Shown here: positions 30,333 to 38,986 of the stretch, piece by piece
How positions within the stretch are numbered: position 1 is the stretch's first letter
How the letters are laid out: each line of letters begins with the position of its first letter
From: Fluviicoccus sp.
Lineage (GTDB): Bacteria > Pseudomonadota > Gammaproteobacteria > Pseudomonadales > Moraxellaceae
Length of the DNA: 64,000 nucleotides
Reading direction: 5' to 3'
NCBI RefSeq assembly: GCF_030646115.1
Contig: NZ_JAUSMX010000027.1
Span: forward strand, 101,651 to 165,650
Notes under the pieces: model-generated
What the model saw: only the letters and a program-made list of their open reading frames with translations
Told to the model about the DNA's origin: nothing
Database searches by the model: none
Made by a program: the position numbers and the translations under genes

Positions 30333-30561
30333 GGCTTATTGGAAGCTGACTGTCTCTACGCTAAACAATAGCACAAAAAAATCTGGGGATTGGCGAAGCT
30401 ATCTTCCCTTCCCCTCAGCCGCGCCGGGATGCCGCTTGTCCGGGCGTGGTGTTTGCTGTTTGCGCCCCGACGGAAAAAACAGTATTTCTCTGACAGACAA
30501 TCCGGGTGCACTCGCCTGCCGTTGCCGTGACAATTACAACAACCTGTCCTGAGACGCTGTC

Positions 30562-31881
30562 ATGAAACCAGACCTGAGCCGCTTTCCCGGCGACAACGGC
30601 TTCCCCCTGATCGGTCACACGCTGGCCTTCGTCAAGAATCCCCGCGCCATGGCGGCCGACCGATATCGCCGTTATGGCGAGGTGTCGCGCATCAACATTG
30701 CCGGCAACAAGGGGGTGCTGCTGCTGGGGCCGGACGCCAACGAATTCCTGACCATGGACCGTGACAAGGTTTTTTCCTCACGCGCGGCCTACGAGCCCTT
30801 TCTCAAGGACACCTTCCCCGACGCGCTGGGGCTGTTCGATTTTGAGGAGCATGCTCACCAGCGACGCATCATGCAGTCGGCCTTCAAGAAGGACGCAATG
30901 CTGGATTACCTGAGCCTGTTGCAGCAGAGCGCGGCCGACGCCATTGCCGGCTGGACCGTGACTACACCCTTCCGTTTCGCGCCGCAGGTGAAGCTGCTGC
31001 TGTTCAACCAGGCGGCCTTGCTGTTCATGGGTGAAAGCCAGGGTGACGAGGCGGCGCGGTTGATCAACCATTACACCCAAGCGGCGGCGGGCACGGTGGC
31101 GCTGATCCGGCTGCTGATTCCGGGCACCAAATACTGGAAGGCGGTGCGCAGTTCGCTGCTGCTGCGGCAGATGCTGCGTGAGAAGATTCCCGGCAAGCGG
31201 GCCGATCCGGGCAAGGACCTGTTCAGCCATTTGTGTTTTGCCCGTTCGGAAGACGGTTAGCAGTTCAGTGACGACCAGATCGTCAAGCACATGCTGGGGC
31301 TGATGAGCGCCGCGCACGAAACCACCACCAGCGCCATTGTTGCCATGGCCTATGCGCTGGCGAAATACCCGTTGGTGCAGGAGCGGGTGCGGGCGGAAAT
31401 GGTGTCCTTCGGCAAAGAGACACCCGCCTATGAGGACCTGGAGGCGATGAGCTATACCTCGCAGGTGTTCCAGGAGTGCCTGCGTTTGTGGGGTTCCTCG
31501 CACACCATGCCGCGCAAGGCAATCCGCGATGTGGACTACAAGGGGCATACCATTCCGGCCGGGGCGATGGTGTTCATCAGCCCCTCATTCGTGCATGTGA
31601 TGCCGGAATTCTGGGAGCAGCCGGAGCATTTTGATCCCGACCGTTTTGCGGCAGAGCGCAAGGAGCACCGGCAGCACCGCCATCTGTACATGCCCTTTGG
31701 CGGCGGCGCACACAAGTGCATCGGCATGCATCTGGCGGAAATGCAGCTGAAGGTGTTTTTCTTCAACCTGTTGCGTCGTTACCGCTTGGCGCTGCCCGAT
31801 CCCGATTACGTGATGAAGACCAAGTACGTGCCGGTGCCGGAGTCGGCGGACGGGTTGCCGCTGTTGCTGACGCCGTTGTAG
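30562..31881 (+). pseudogene. Cytochrome P450 interrupted by an in-frame TAG
   Basis: A single frame from ATG 30562 to the stop at 31879-31881 would encode 439 residues, but TAG at 31258-31260 (after FARSEDG) interrupts it. Both halves are well conserved. The N-half has PGDNGFPLIGHTLAF. The C-half starts QFSDDQIVKHMLGLMSAAHE with the oxygen-binding I-helix motif AAHETTTSA, then the ExxR motif ECLR and the haem loop FGGGAHKCIGMHLAE. The stop falls where P450s normally have a charged residue. It could be a recent nonsense mutation, a base error or amber readthrough. If terminated at TAG, the 232-residue product would lack the haem ligand. The substrate is unknown. Confidence 0.88.
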
Positions 31882-31890
31882 GCAGGCGGC

Positions 31891-32250
31891 TCAGTCGTGG
31901 TGGAAGGTCTTGTTGACGATCCGCCACTCATCGTCGATTTTCATCATCGCCAGATATTCGGTATAGCGCAGGGCCTGGAACAGGTAGCGGGTGCGGACGC
32001 AGGCGATCTGCCCGATCTGGTCGATGCCGTCGATGCGCATGTCGTAGTCTTCATCCAGCATGATGGGCGGCGACATGTGCTTGAGGATGTTGAGGTATTC
32101 GTGCAGCTTGATGGTGACCTTGTCGCCTTCGTAGTAGCCGAAAATCTCCGCCGTGGGCAGGAAGACTTTCTGGATCAGGTCGATATTGCCTTCGTGCAGT
32201 CCCTTGAAATAGGCGTTGATCTGGGACTCGATGGCTGCAAGTTCTGACAT
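31891..32250 (-). CDS. NTF2-like (SnoaL/lumazine-binding-type) small protein
   Basis: A 119-residue alpha+beta cone-fold protein of the NTF2 superfamily. The typical opening helix is ELAAIESQINAYFKGLHEGN, and the closing strand is MMKIDDEWRIVNKTFHHD. Members include small hydrolases, isomerases and binding proteins; no specific activity can be assigned. The start ATG at 32250 has a strong ribosome-binding site (GGAGGTCCC just upstream). The gene converges on the P450 frame nine bases away. Confidence 0.8.
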   Translation of the reverse strand: MSELAAIESQINAYFKGLHEGNIDLIQKVFLPTAEIFGYYEGDKVTIKLHEYLNILKHMSPPIMLDEDYDMRIDGIDQIGQIACVRTRYLFQALRYTEYLAMMKIDDEWRIVNKTFHHD

Positions 32251-32392
32251 GGGACCTCCGGAGTACCCGCCAGACAGAATCCGGGCGGGGAAACGCATCA
32301 TTCAGGCAGTATCGCCCCGGAAGGCATCCGGCTCAATCCCCCTGAAGGGTTGACCGCAGGATTATCGGTGCGGACATCCGTGTCCCGTGAAT

Positions 32393-33466
32393 CTACTCTT
32401 CATCCATGGTGCATTCATAACTGCCCGGCTCATAGCGGCAGCGCACCTTCTTCATCAGCGACATCATCCGTGTGTCGTAATAGCCTTCCCGCGTCAGCTG
32501 GATGCGGGAGTCGCGCATCATATGCAGGTATTTCTCCTGCTCGGCGGGTGGCAGGTCCAGCCAGTAGCCCGCCGGGATGGCCTGTTCCTGCTTACGGATG
32601 TAGCTGACCGCCTTGTCGATTTCCACCAAGGCGTATTCCCGCAAGCGGCTGATGCGGGCGTCCAGATCGGGAACTTCCTTCAGCAGGCGTGTACGATTGA
32701 TCAGCAGTGTCCCGGTGACCTGAGTCAGTGGCAGGCGGTAGATGCCGCCGTATGCGCCCATGCCTTTGTCCAGCTCCAGCGGCTTTACCGCCAGCGCCGG
32801 GGCCATGATGATGTCCACCTCACCGTTGTTGAACCTGTTGCCGAAGCTGAAGTAATCGCTGGACACTGCCCGTGCGCCCAGGCGCTGCACAATCAGGCTT
32901 TGCGGCTTGTCGAAATCCAGCACCGCCACCTTTTTGCCCAGCGCCTTGTCAATGCTGTCGATGTGCCGGTTGTTGACCATGACATAGGATGCGCCCAGCG
33001 GCATGACGGTGACCGCCTGGAAGTCGCCGCTGATGGTGAGCGGATTGATGCGCGGGTGGTCCAGCGCGGCGGCAATGGCCTTGATGTGCCGGTAGTCCGG
33101 TGCTGCGCCGATGGAGTCGATGCTGCCGATGAACTTGTTGAACGGCCGCGCACGCAACGTCGACAGCGCGACGCCATCACACTGGCCGGCCTTGAATTCC
33201 TCGGCGGCGATGCGTTCGTCAGTATAAGAGCGGATGTTGAGGTGAATGTTCCATTGCCGGGCATCCAGTGCCAGGTCTTGGGCGTAGCGGCTGATGTCGC
33301 CGCGCGCACCCTGAATATCGAAGACGCACAGCGTCACATTCAGCGGTTTGAGGAGCGGCGTGTCCTTGCCGGCGGCGACCGCAGGTCCGGCGGTGAGGGC
33401 GATACTGGCGGCCAGCGCCAGACCGGCCTGCCACAGGGCGGGTTTCCGGGAAATTGAACGTACCAT
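32393..33466 (-). CDS. AdeT-like putative solute-binding protein
   Basis: A 357-residue exported protein with a signal peptide ending near AGPAVAA (residues 26-32). It resembles the AdeT1/2 putative solute-binding family (PF19582): LNVTLCVFDIQGARGDISRY, KAGQCDGVALSTLRARPFNK, LVIDSI-like helices and the Tyr/Cys-rich end RCRYEPGSYECTMDEE. The fold is a periplasmic TRAP/type-II binding protein. AdeT was named in Acinetobacter as an efflux-linked protein, but the ligand is unclear. It stands alone on the reverse strand. Confidence 0.8.
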   Translation of the reverse strand: MVRSISRKPALWQAGLALAASIALTAGPAVAAGKDTPLLKPLNVTLCVFDIQGARGDISRYAQDLALDARQWNIHLNIRSYTDERIAAEEFKAGQCDGVALSTLRARPFNKFIGSIDSIGAAPDYRHIKAIAAALDHPRINPLTISGDFQAVTVMPLGASYVMVNNRHIDSIDKALGKKVAVLDFDKPQSLIVQRLGARAVSSDYFSFGNRFNNGEVDIIMAPALAVKPLELDKGMGAYGGIYRLPLTQVTGTLLINRTRLLKEVPDLDARISRLREYALVEIDKAVSYIRKQEQAIPAGYWLDLPPAEQEKYLHMMRDSRIQLTREGYYDTRMMSLMKKVRCRYEPGSYECTMDEE

Positions 33467-33530
33467 GATGCTTGACCTCGTTTTGCTATGGAGTCGCTTG
33501 CCGCAGCAAACGACGGAATCACCTTAGCAC

Positions 33531-33542
33531 TGACATATGTCA
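33531..33542. promoter_or_regulatory. 12-bp palindrome upstream of the AdeT-like gene
   Basis: TGACATATGTCA is a perfect palindrome 65 bases before the AdeT-like start codon, in the gap to the Ser/Thr kinase gene. It is a candidate operator or part of a promoter; the binding factor is unknown. Confidence 0.35.
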
Positions 33543-33629
33543 AAACCGGGAATCCTGTCTTTTTGTTCGACAGGATGTGGCGTAAAAGGTCAAATTTTGG
33601 GAATTGGCGAGGAGAATGGAACGGGGGTG

Positions 33630-35111
33630 CTATTTCCCGAAGAGCTTGTGGAGCAGTCCTTTCAGCGGGTTGCTTGGGCGGGAAGCGGCCTTCTTGCGGT
33701 TTGGGGCCGGGTTACCGGAGCCGGATTCCGGACGGCTTTCCAGCACCTTGCCCAGTGCTTGCAGCGCCGGGTTGCCGGGTTCGGCGTCCAGACCGGCGCG
33801 CAACAGCGACCGGGCTTCACTGCGGTCCTGACGGTCCAGCGCCTGCTGCGCCAGCCCCCGGTAAACCTCGGCGATGCGGTGCAGGCCGGTCATGGCCTGC
33901 GGGTGTTGGGGCGACTGCGCCAGCACCTGCCGGAAATAATGCACGGCGTTGTCCTGAGCCGGTTGGGACAGCCGGTTTTCGGCAAAACGCTGTTCCGCCA
34001 GCGCCAGCCATTGCCGGATTTGCGCCTCGCGGACCTTCACCAGCCCGGCTTTGGCCGACGCATTGTCCGGGTCCAGTTGCAACGCCTGCCGGTAGAAATA
34101 ATCAGCATTGTCGGCGGCCGGGGACACCAGCCGGCCTGCGGTCAAATGCTGATCGGCCTGATGCAGCGCCTGCCAGACCTTGACCTGCCGCGTCACGCCC
34201 GGCCCGCCGACAGCCAGCAGACCCGCCACCCCCACCGCCAGCAACGACAGCCGCGCGCGCCGTGACAGCGTGGGCAGACGTGCCGGGATGCCGATCCCGG
34301 ATTTGGCCGGTGGCCGGTCCAGCGCATCCAGGGCGGCCAGCAATTCACGGCAACCGGCAAAGCGGTTGGCGGGCTCCTTGGCCAGCAGGCGGTCGAGCAG
34401 CGGCTGGTAGCGCTTCAGGGCGTCCGGCAGCCGCGGCGGTGTCAGGTGCAGGTGGTTGCCTACGGTCTGGGCATAGCTGTCGCCCCGGAAGGGGTTTGCG
34501 CCGGTCAGCATTTCCTGCAGCATGACGCCAAGGCTGTAGAGGTCGGTGCGCGCATCAACCGGCTGGCACTGCGCCTGTTCCGGGCTGCTGTAGGACGGGC
34601 TGCCGACGACAATGCCGTCCTGCGTCAGTTCGCTGTCGATGCCCAGGTCCTTGGCGATGCCGAAGTCGGAAATCACCACCCGTTCGGCGTCGCGGAACAG
34701 GATGTTGGCGGGCTTGAGGTCGCGGTGGATCAGTCCCTTGCCATGCACCACCTCCAGCCCTTCCGCAATCTGCCGCAGGATGGCCAGCGCCCGTTGCGGG
34801 GTGAATACCTGTCCCTTGAACTGCGACAGGTCGCCGCCGCCGACGAATTCCATGGCCAGATAATAACGTCCGTCCGGCAACCGGTTGATGTCGTGGATGG
34901 TGATGATGGCGGGGTGGTGCAGGGACGCCACCAGATGCCCTTCGTTGATGAAACGCCGGTTGAAGCTGTCGTCATCGGCGCTGAGCAGCACCTTGATGGC
35001 CACCTTGCGCTTCAGCGAATCCTGCGTGGCCAGCCAGACCTCGGCCATGCCGCCCCGGCCCAGCAGGCCGTGCAGGGTGTAGCCGGGAATGTCGGGCGGA
35101 GTGGCGTTCAT
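33630..35111 (-). CDS. Membrane-anchored Ser/Thr protein kinase with TPR-like C-terminus
   Basis: A 493-residue Hanks-type kinase. The glycine loop is LLGRGGMAEVWLAT, the lysine is in KVAIKVL, the catalytic loop is HRDLKPANILF and the metal loop is DFGIAKDLG; all are intact. A single transmembrane helix (LSLLAVGVAGLLAVGG, about 280-297) separates it from an Ala/Gln/Arg-rich C-terminal half with three TPR-like repeats (YFRQVLAQSPQHPQAMTGL and similar) that should be periplasmic. The N-terminal extension in the same frame was rejected in favour of MNATPPDIPGYTL at 35111. Targets are unknown, and no phosphatase gene is adjacent. Confidence 0.9.
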   Translation of the reverse strand: MNATPPDIPGYTLHGLLGRGGMAEVWLATQDSLKRKVAIKVLLSADDDSFNRRFINEGHLVASLHHPAIITIHDINRLPDGRYYLAMEFVGGGDLSQFKGQVFTPQRALAILRQIAEGLEVVHGKGLIHRDLKPANILFRDAERVVISDFGIAKDLGIDSELTQDGIVVGSPSYSSPEQAQCQPVDARTDLYSLGVMLQEMLTGANPFRGDSYAQTVGNHLHLTPPRLPDALKRYQPLLDRLLAKEPANRFAGCRELLAALDALDRPPAKSGIGIPARLPTLSRRARLSLLAVGVAGLLAVGGPGVTRQVKVWQALHQADQHLTAGRLVSPAADNADYFYRQALQLDPDNASAKAGLVKVREAQIRQWLALAEQRFAENRLSQPAQDNAVHYFRQVLAQSPQHPQAMTGLHRIAEVYRGLAQQALDRQDRSEARSLLRAGLDAEPGNPALQALGKVLESRPESGSGNPAPNRKKAASRPSNPLKGLLHKLFGK

Positions 35112-35320
35112 GGGTCGGTCGGGCTGCGTGCTGTGGGGGTGGAACGGTCCGGGCGGCGTGAGGCCGGATTCAGCCGCGAACATTAGCAGGTTGACGGTCA
35201 AGAAGGAAACGGCGGCCGGAACTGAAGGCGGCTGACCCGGGAATTTTTCGGTCGCCGCCGACGCCGGGTGCTACCATACGCCGATTGATCCCGTCTTCAT
35301 TTGTCCTCCGGAATGCCTGC

Positions 35321-36151
35321 ATGATTGCCCTTGGCCAGTTCAATACCCTGAAAATTCTCAGCCAGACCTCCACCCATTGGTTGCTGGACGATGGTGACAG
35401 CGGAGAAATCCGCCTGTCGAAGCGGGATGCGCCGCGTGACTGGCGGGTGGGGGACGAGGTGCCGGTGTTTGTGTACACCGGCGAGGACGGTTATCTGGCC
35501 GCCTCGACCCGCACGCCGTTGGCCAAGGTCAACGAAGTGGCCAGCCTGACGGTGCTGGAAGCCAGCCGCGACGGCATCTGGCTGGATCTGGGACTTGAGG
35601 AGGCGGTGTTCATGCCCCGCGCCGAGCAGCAGCAGCGGCTGGAGCCGGGCTGGCGCAGCATGGTGATGATGACGGTGGATGAGCGGCTGGGACTGATTGC
35701 CTCGGCGCGGCTGAATGACTTCCTGGACGACGAGGCGACCGGGCTGGCCGCCGGGGAAAAAGTGGAGCTGGTGGTGGCGTTGCGCACCGATCTGGGTTTC
35801 AAGGCGGTGGTGAACAACCGCTATTGGGGCATGCTTTACGGTGATGAAGTTTTCGAGCCGTTGCGTATTGGTGACCGCCGTGACGGTTATATCAAGCGCC
35901 TGCGCAGCGACAACCGGCTGGACGTGTCGCTGGCGCCGCCGGGCTATGCCAAGGTGGACGGCGCGGCGGCGCTGGTGCTGCGGTGGCTGGAGATGGCGGG
36001 CGGCTTCCTGCCTCTGGGCGACAACAGTTCGCCGGAATCCATCCATGCGGAATTCGGCATCAGCAAGAAGGTGTTCAAACAGGCGATCGGGGCCTTGTTC
36101 CGGCAGCAGCGCATTGTCATTGAGGAAGACGGGATTTCGCTGCCGAATTGA
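35321..36151 (+). CDS. CvfB-like S1 RNA-binding protein
   Basis: A 276-residue protein of the CvfB/YitL family: tandem S1-like OB folds (NTLKILSQTSTHWLLDDGDS, GDEVPVFVYTGEDGYLAAS, KVNEVASLTVLEASRDGIWL) and a C-terminal winged helix (SSPESIHAEFGISKKVFKQA, IGALFRQQRIVIEEDGI). CvfB in Staphylococcus binds RNA and affects virulence gene expression; the role here is unknown. I chose ATG at 35321 (MIALGQFNTLKIL), which matches the family N-terminus. It is divergent from the kinase gene. Confidence 0.88.
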   Translation: MIALGQFNTLKILSQTSTHWLLDDGDSGEIRLSKRDAPRDWRVGDEVPVFVYTGEDGYLAASTRTPLAKVNEVASLTVLEASRDGIWLDLGLEEAVFMPRAEQQQRLEPGWRSMVMMTVDERLGLIASARLNDFLDDEATGLAAGEKVELVVALRTDLGFKAVVNNRYWGMLYGDEVFEPLRIGDRRDGYIKRLRSDNRLDVSLAPPGYAKVDGAAALVLRWLEMAGGFLPLGDNSSPESIHAEFGISKKVFKQAIGALFRQQRIVIEEDGISLPN

Positions 36152-36204
36152 TTGGATTCCCCGTCACCGTTCGTCGGTCATTCGTCTGAGGGCGGCGCTG
36201 ACAC

Positions 36205-36259
36205 TTTGACAATCATCGAATTATTCTGTAATTTGACGGTCATCGAACTATGATGACCG
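36205..36259. promoter_or_regulatory. Candidate operator: direct repeat and perfect inverted repeat upstream of the KPR-like gene
   Basis: TTTGACAATCATCGAATTA (36205-36223) and TTTGACGGTCATCGAACTA (36232-36250) are direct repeats with a 27-bp period. The second overlaps the perfect inverted repeat CGGTCATC-N7-GATGACCG (36237-36259). The 8-7-8 geometry equals that of the AAAGCTGA-N7-TCAGCTTT sites further on, but the sequence differs, so a different regulator of similar class is likely. Confidence 0.55.
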
Positions 36260-36289
36260 CTCCGCCCCGGAGCGTCCGGAGGCAACCCC

Positions 36290-37267
36290 ATGCAGCAATC
36301 CATCCTGATTATCGGCGCCGGTGCCGTTGGCCAAGTCTATGCCTGGCATTTCGCCCAAGCCGGCCATGACGTACACCTGTTCCTGAAAGCGAAGCATGTG
36401 GCGGAAGCCGAACGCGGCTTCACGCTCTATGACCTCAATCGCGACCGGAAGCGCCGCAATCCCATGTTGTTCAACCAATTCACCTGTCACAGCGACTGGT
36501 CGGCCGTGGCGGCGCGCCGGTGGGACCAAGTGTGGCTGTGCATGTCCAGCGCCGCCTTGGCGCAGACCGATTTGCAACCCTTGGTGCAGGCGATTGGCGA
36601 CGCCACGGTGATGGTGCTTCAACCCGGCCCCGATGACATCCGCCGCGTGCAGCAAGCAGTGGGGGAGCAGCGTGTGGTGTCTGGCATGATTACCATGATG
36701 AGTTACCACGCCCCGCTGGCAGGCGAAACCGTGCCGACGCCCGGCATTGCCTTCTGGATTCCGCCGCTGGCGCCGATGGCGGTGGACGGCCGCCGTGACC
36801 GCGCCGATGCCGTGATTGCCACCCTGAAACATTCCGGCATCCGCGCGGCTTACCGGCCCGGATTCAATGACCAGGGCATGCACGCCACCGGCTTCCTGAT
36901 GGTGTTCCTGGCGGCGCTGGAGTTGAGCGGCTGGAAGTTCCGGGCCATGGAGCGGACGCGTTTGCAGACGATGAAAGCGGCGCAGGCGGAGGTGCGGGCG
37001 GCGCTGGCGGGGCGTTACGGCGTCAAGGGGCCGTGGCTGCTGTCCTGCGTGCCCGCCGCGCTGATTCCCCCGGCCATGACGCTGTCGCGCCATATGACAC
37101 CGGTGGATATCGAGGTGTTTCTGGAGGCGCATTTCTCGAAGGTGCGGCCGCAGACGCTGGCCTTGCTGGACCAGTACGCCGCGCATGCTGCCGAATTGGG
37201 CCTGCCGCACACAGCGCTGGACAGCCTGCGGGCGGAGCTGGCGGCGGTCAGCCACGGTCCGGATTGA
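36290..37267 (+). CDS. Ketopantoate-reductase-like NAD(P)-dependent oxidoreductase, copy 1
   Basis: A 325-residue protein of the ApbA/PanE fold. The Rossmann motif is ILIIGAGAVGQVYAWHFAQAG at the N-terminus, with the PanE-like FLKAK after strand 2. The C-terminal helical domain ends with VFLEAHFSKVRPQTLALLDQY. The Lys/Asn pair of true ketopantoate reductase is not obvious, so the substrate is probably different. A paralogue lies at 49685-50641, next to a START protein. The gene is alone, preceded by a strong palindrome. Confidence 0.78.
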   Translation: MQQSILIIGAGAVGQVYAWHFAQAGHDVHLFLKAKHVAEAERGFTLYDLNRDRKRRNPMLFNQFTCHSDWSAVAARRWDQVWLCMSSAALAQTDLQPLVQAIGDATVMVLQPGPDDIRRVQQAVGEQRVVSGMITMMSYHAPLAGETVPTPGIAFWIPPLAPMAVDGRRDRADAVIATLKHSGIRAAYRPGFNDQGMHATGFLMVFLAALELSGWKFRAMERTRLQTMKAAQAEVRAALAGRYGVKGPWLLSCVPAALIPPAMTLSRHMTPVDIEVFLEAHFSKVRPQTLALLDQYAAHAAELGLPHTALDSLRAELAAVSHGPD

Positions 37268-37273
37268 ACGCTC

Positions 37274-38293
37274 TCAGGGCTGCCTTTGTTCAATCACGGG
37301 TGTTTCCGCCCTTTCCACCCCGGAGGATGCCAGCTTGCGCAGCGTCCCGATCACATCGTCCGGTAGCAGTATGTCCGCCGCGAATAGACTGATCATCAGC
37401 ACCGGCACCACGGCGGCGGAGTAACGGAAGCGCTGCTTCAGCCCGTTGAGGGGAGAGCCGCTAGCCGGAGGTTGGCTCCAGTCCCGCCACTGCTCAAGTT
37501 GGCGTTGCACTTCGCGCAGGTGCCAGCCGCCGATCAGCAGGAACAGCGGGATCAGCAGGTCCGTGAAATCGAGGCGCTCGTCGCGGCACATCAGTGCCAG
37601 CATCAGCACGGCGACCGCCGCCAGCACCGGCGGTATCTTGCCGAGGATGCCCAGCAGCTTCTCACGGTCGGCAGCGGAGACGGGCGGCCGGTCGAACCTG
37701 TCCGCCGGCACACCATCAGTGGCGGCCGTGTCCGTCGCCCAGGCCAGGGGGAAGCGCCAGCCGTTCTTTTCCGCGTCGCTCATGTGCAGTCGCAGTTCCA
37801 GACCGACCGCCTCGGGCCGGACGCCGGCGGGCAGCGGCGGCACCGACAGCGAGGAGGACCAGTGTGTGCCGTCGCGGCCGCTGTAGGTATTGCCGGGCAG
37901 GGGGACGGCCTGCAGTGAGGCCGGGACGCCGCGACCAGTGTGGCGGCTGACCCAGTGCAGGCTGCCTGTCAGCTTCTGTCCGGGCGGCCAGGTGCGGTTG
38001 AATTGCACCGACAGCAGGCCGGGCCGTCCCGGCAGCAGGTCACACGCAGGCTCCAGGAGCGGTTGGCCGAAGCGTTGCCGCAGGCGCTGGTGGCGCACCC
38101 AGATCACGATCATGAAACCGCCCACTGCAAAGAACACGCTGTAGAACAGCACCATGCCGAACAGCGCCGGCAGCGGCCAGCCCGCCCCCAGCATGAAGTA
38201 GGCGTGCAGGCTGATGAAGCCGTTCCAGACTAGGACAAAGGGCAGGGGCGGCGGCGGGGTCAGCGGCGTGGCGGCAGGGGCGGTCGGCTTCAT
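37274..38293 (-). CDS. Multi-pass membrane protein of unknown function
   Basis: A 339-residue protein with two N-terminal hydrophobic segments (about 18-66), a soluble middle domain (about 75-200), two segments near 225-260 and one near 290-312. I do not recognise a specific family. The soluble part contains LLPGRPGLLSVQFNRTWPPG and LGLELRLHMSDAEKNGWRF-like beta-rich stretches. It converges on the KPR-like gene. Confidence 0.55.
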   Translation of the reverse strand: MKPTAPAATPLTPPPPLPFVLVWNGFISLHAYFMLGAGWPLPALFGMVLFYSVFFAVGGFMIVIWVRHQRLRQRFGQPLLEPACDLLPGRPGLLSVQFNRTWPPGQKLTGSLHWVSRHTGRGVPASLQAVPLPGNTYSGRDGTHWSSSLSVPPLPAGVRPEAVGLELRLHMSDAEKNGWRFPLAWATDTAATDGVPADRFDRPPVSAADREKLLGILGKIPPVLAAVAVLMLALMCRDERLDFTDLLIPLFLLIGGWHLREVQRQLEQWRDWSQPPASGSPLNGLKQRFRYSAAVVPVLMISLFAADILLPDDVIGTLRKLASSGVERAETPVIEQRQP

Positions 38294-38378
38294 GGCGGCG
38301 GATTCGGACGTGTGGGGAGGCGGAATGCCGTGTCCGGGATCATGGATAGTGCGGCCGCCATCGTCAATAGCGGCAGGC

Positions 38379-38795
38379 CTAGTCGCTGACCCGCCCGCGC
38401 AGTGCCTTGACCTGGCCGCGCTGCACCTTGCCTTCCACCCGCCGCCGTTGCGAGCCGCGCGTGGGCCGGGTGGGGGTACGGGGCGGTAGCACGTGCGTGG
38501 CCAGGGTCACCAGTTCCTTCAGGCGTTCCAGGGCGTCGTCGCGGTTCTGCTCCAGGCTGCGGAAGCGCTGCGCCTTGATGACGATGATGCCGTCGGCGCT
38601 GATGCGGTGGTCGCGGTACTGACGCAGCATCACCTTGACGCTTTCCGGCAGCGCCGAGGCATTGATATCGAAACGCAGGTGCACCGCATTGGACACCTTG
38701 TTGACGTTCTGCCCGCCCGAGCCCTGCGCCCGGATGGCGGTGAATTCGATGTCTTCCGGACGCAGCAGCTCGGCGGCGGGGCGGTGCAGGGGCAT
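38379..38795 (-). CDS. arfB: Alternative ribosome-rescue factor ArfB (peptidyl-tRNA hydrolase)
   Basis: A 138-residue protein with the catalytic GGQ motif in AIRAQGSGGQNVNKVSNAVHL and a basic C-terminal tail (RGSQRRRVEGKVQRGQVKALR). These are the two hallmarks of ArfB (YaeJ), which releases peptides from ribosomes stalled without a stop codon; the tail enters the empty mRNA channel. The length matches the family. It stands alone on the reverse strand. Confidence 0.93.
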   Translation of the reverse strand: MPLHRPAAELLRPEDIEFTAIRAQGSGGQNVNKVSNAVHLRFDINASALPESVKVMLRQYRDHRISADGIIVIKAQRFRSLEQNRDDALERLKELVTLATHVLPPRTPTRPTRGSQRRRVEGKVQRGQVKALRGRVSD

Positions 38796-38986
38796 GGACG
38801 GGGAGTCTTGGCGGATATGGCCGGAATCATGCCTTGTCGTTCGGGGGAAAACAAATTGTATTGAAACGGCTGGCAGACCGCGCCGCTTTCCGCGATATTC
38901 GGTTATGGGATGAGACCGGTGTGTGCTTGATGCCCGTCAACCCTCAAAACAACAACAGCCAATATGAATATTCGGGAGCGTAGCGG

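Noticed and set aside
33630..35201. Longer start for the Ser/Thr kinase at 35201
   Set aside because: The 30 added residues are Pro/His-rich with no domain, and the kinase fold begins properly at MNATPPDIPGYTL.
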